Source: CAZWRF01 sp964636095 (lineage in GTDB: Bacteria; Patescibacteriota; Minisyncoccia; JAHISW01; Tagabacteraceae). Taken from it: 5,506 nucleotides of DNA. The stretch's first letter is position 1; every line of letters starts with the position of its first letter. The translations under genes and the position numbers were made by a program. This document shows positions 4,251-5,506 of the stretch, one piece after another. Location of the stretch: the NCBI GenBank assembly GCA_964636095.1, contig CAZWRF010000038.1, positions 1 to 5,506 of the forward strand, read 5' to 3'. The notes beneath the pieces were generated by a model, which worked only from the letters and a program-made list of their open reading frames with translations, searched no databases and was not told the origin of the DNA.

Positions 4251-5506
4251 ATGGCGAAAAGTTCAAAGAAAAAAACACTGGTTCTCTTGGATTCCCATGC
4301 TATTTTGCACAGGGCTTTTCATGCTCTCCCCAGTTTTACTTCTCCTCAAGGCGAGCCAACGGGAGCTCTTTACGGTTTTATTTCGATGCTTCTAAAAATA
4401 ATAAAAGAGCTTAGGCCCGATTATTTGGCTGCCTGCTATGATTTGCCACAGCCCACTTTCAGGCACGCATTTTATAAAGAGTATAAAGCCAAACGTCCAA
4501 AAATGGACAATGAATTGAGCTCACAGATAACCAAATCGAAAGAATTTTTGGAACTTTTTGACGTGCCCGTATACGAAAAGGGTGGATTTGAAGCCGATGA
4601 TGTTCTCGCGACAATTGTGGAACAGATAACAAGAGACAAGAAACAAGAAACAAGAAACAAAAACTTAGAAATTATTATCGTGAGCGGCGATTTAGACACG
4701 CTCCAGTTGGTTCAGCCGGGCGTGGGAGTTTATATGATGAAAAAAGGCATAAAAGAAACCATGCTTTACGGCGAAAAGGAGGTGAAAGCCAGATTCGGAT
4801 TTGTGCCAAAGCTTCTTCCCGATTTCAAAGGGCTCAAGGGCGACCCGTCGGACAATATTATCGGTATTCCCGGCATCGGAGACAAAACGGCTGAAACACT
4901 CATTCAAAATTTCGGTTCGCTTGAAAATGTTTACAAAAAACTGAAAAAAAACGAAAAAGATTTTGAAAAAGCGGGTATAAAACCCCGAGTTGTAAATCTT
5001 CTAAAGGAAAACGAAGAAGAAGCTTTTTTCAGCAAGGCTTTGGCGGAAACAAGGAGCGATGTTCCTATAAAATTTTCGCTCGAAGATTCGGAATGGCATC
5101 CTGTATCAAAAAGAGAGGATATTGAAAATTTTTTGAGAGAATACGGATTTAGGTCTCTTCTGGAGCGTCTGTTTTTTCTTTTTAAGGAATCTCCGGAAAT
5201 GGAAAAACAGAAGACCGAATCTTTCTCCGGAGGTTCAATCTCCAAAGAAAGGTTCGGTTTGGAAAAAGAAGCATGTCTTGCTTTCTGGCTTTTGGATTCT
5301 CGTCGTACAAATCCGAAAATAAACGATGTTTTGGCTTCGGTCGGTGCGAATAGTCTTGAAGAAACTCTAAAAATTCTTGAAGAGGAGATAAAAAAAGAAA
5401 ACATGCAAAAACTTTTTGCCGATATGGAAAAACAGCTGATGTCAGTTCATAAAGATATGGAAAAAAACGGAGTGCTTTTGTATACAATCTATCTTAAAAA
5501 ACTTTC
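4251..5506 (+). CDS. polA: DNA polymerase I, N-terminal 418 aa (5' nuclease domain and start of polymerase domain; 3' end outside window)
   Basis: PolA removes RNA primers and fills gaps during replication and repair. The 5' nuclease domain (about 8-300) shows its metal-binding and structural motifs in order: LLDSHA (Asp14), CYDLPQPTFR (Asp64, Arg71), YKAKRP (78-83), EADD (114-117), SGDLD (145-149), GDPSDNI (197-203) and the helix-hairpin-helix GIPGIGDKTA (205-214). After LREYGF (295-300), where E. coli PolI carries a proofreading domain of about 200 residues and Taq a shortened inactive one, only about 40 residues precede ACLAFWLLDS (341-350). That segment aligns with the LLAYLLDPSN end of the Taq region. 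No FDTE-type exonuclease motif is present. The palm-leading segment MEKQLMSVHKDMEKNGV (392-408) then begins. Residues 127-138 come from a 7-base repeat tract that lengthens the loop after EADD by about eight residues relative to E. coli. The start lacks a ribosome-binding site and follows an extended -10 element. Confidence 0.94.
   Translation, partial: MAKSSKKKTLVLLDSHAILHRAFHALPSFTSPQGEPTGALYGFISMLLKIIKELRPDYLAACYDLPQPTFRHAFYKEYKAKRPKMDNELSSQITKSKEFLELFDVPVYEKGGFEADDVLATIVEQITRDKKQETRNKNLEIIIVSGDLDTLQLVQPGVGVYMMKKGIKETMLYGEKEVKARFGFVPKLLPDFKGLKGDPSDNIIGIPGIGDKTAETLIQNFGSLENVYKKLKKNEKDFEKAGIKPRVVNLLKENEEEAFFSKALAETRSDVPIKFSLEDSEWHPVSKREDIENFLREYGFRSLLERLFFLFKESPEMEKQKTESFSGGSISKERFGLEKEACLAFWLLDSRRTNPKINDVLASVGANSLEETLKILEEEIKKENMQKLFADMEKQLMSVHKDMEKNGVLLYTIYLKKL
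4630..4664 (+). repeat. Heptanucleotide repeat tract inside polA
   Basis: Five 7-base units lie end to end: CAAGAGA, CAAGAAA, CAAGAAA, CAAGAAA, CAAAAAC. Three are identical. They encode the Lys/Asn/Gln-rich stretch RDKKQETRNKN, within a loop between the EADD helix and the SGD strand of the 5' nuclease domain. The phase-shifted unit AAACAAG is one base from the AAACATG unit (minus strand) in tsaE. Confidence 0.8.

Noticed and set aside
4630..4664. CRISPR array or tandem-repeat locus
   Set aside because: The units are 7 bases with no spacers, and they are translated in frame within polA.
4931..5404. Minus-strand open frame of 157 codons, and the overlapping frame at 5182-5487
   Set aside because: Both are antisense to the polA reading frame. 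The Ser/Phe-rich translation is what the reverse of Lys/Glu-rich codons gives.
1..5506. Alternative genetic code with TGA read as Gly
   Set aside because: No in-frame TGA occurs in any recognised gene, so there is no support for recoding, although the absence of TGA stops means it is not formally excluded.
1..5506. tRNA, rRNA or riboswitch
   Set aside because: No cloverleaf, rRNA signature or known aptamer core was seen on either strand by eye. A covariance-model search could not be run.

Overview
The window reads as ordinary chromosomal DNA from a small-genome bacterium, most probably a member of the Patescibacteria (Candidate Phyla Radiation), perhaps Parcubacteria-like. This is inferred from several traits together. 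There is a DHH-family protein stripped of its catalytic motifs and a DNA polymerase I whose 3'-5' exonuclease-like region has almost disappeared. There is also a signal-peptide/beta-sandwich/C-terminal-anchor surface protein, short heptanucleotide repeats inside housekeeping genes, and several genes without a Shine-Dalgarno site. No in-frame TGA occurs in any recognised gene and every visible stop is TAA or TAG, so the standard bacterial code fits.

Left arm (1-1770, minus strand): a divergent unit with a degenerate DHH/DHHA1 phosphoesterase-like protein (598-1725), followed 26 bases later by the N-terminal 190 residues of a GspE/PilB-type pilus or secretion ATPase that leaves the window at base 1. 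The centre (1771-2574) is a compact transcription unit on the plus strand. It has a near-consensus sigma-70 promoter with a perfect DnaA-box 9-mer just upstream, a 35-residue small ORF with an excellent ribosome-binding site, a secreted Gly/Tyr-rich protein with the same kind of ribosome-binding site, and a textbook rho-independent terminator. A gene-free spacer of about 160 bases with a GC-rich palindrome cluster follows.

Right arm (2697-5506, plus strand): tsaE (tRNA t6A synthesis ATPase), an anchored surface protein with FN3-like and DUF11-like domains, and polA, cut by the window end. All three starts lack a Shine-Dalgarno site and have a -10 element 6-10 bases before the ATG, so their mRNAs are probably leaderless or nearly so. 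The surface-protein promoter is a perfect TTGACA-N17-TATAAT lying inside the tail of tsaE.

There is no obvious new multi-gene defence or metabolic system here. The items most worth a second look are the 7-base repeats (AAACATG in tsaE, AAACAAG in polA) tolerated inside conserved proteins, the leaderless/Shine-Dalgarno split between neighbouring genes, the pseudo-DHH protein next to a pilus ATPase, the small ORF coupled to a secreted Gly/Tyr-rich protein, and the collapsed exonuclease region of PolA.
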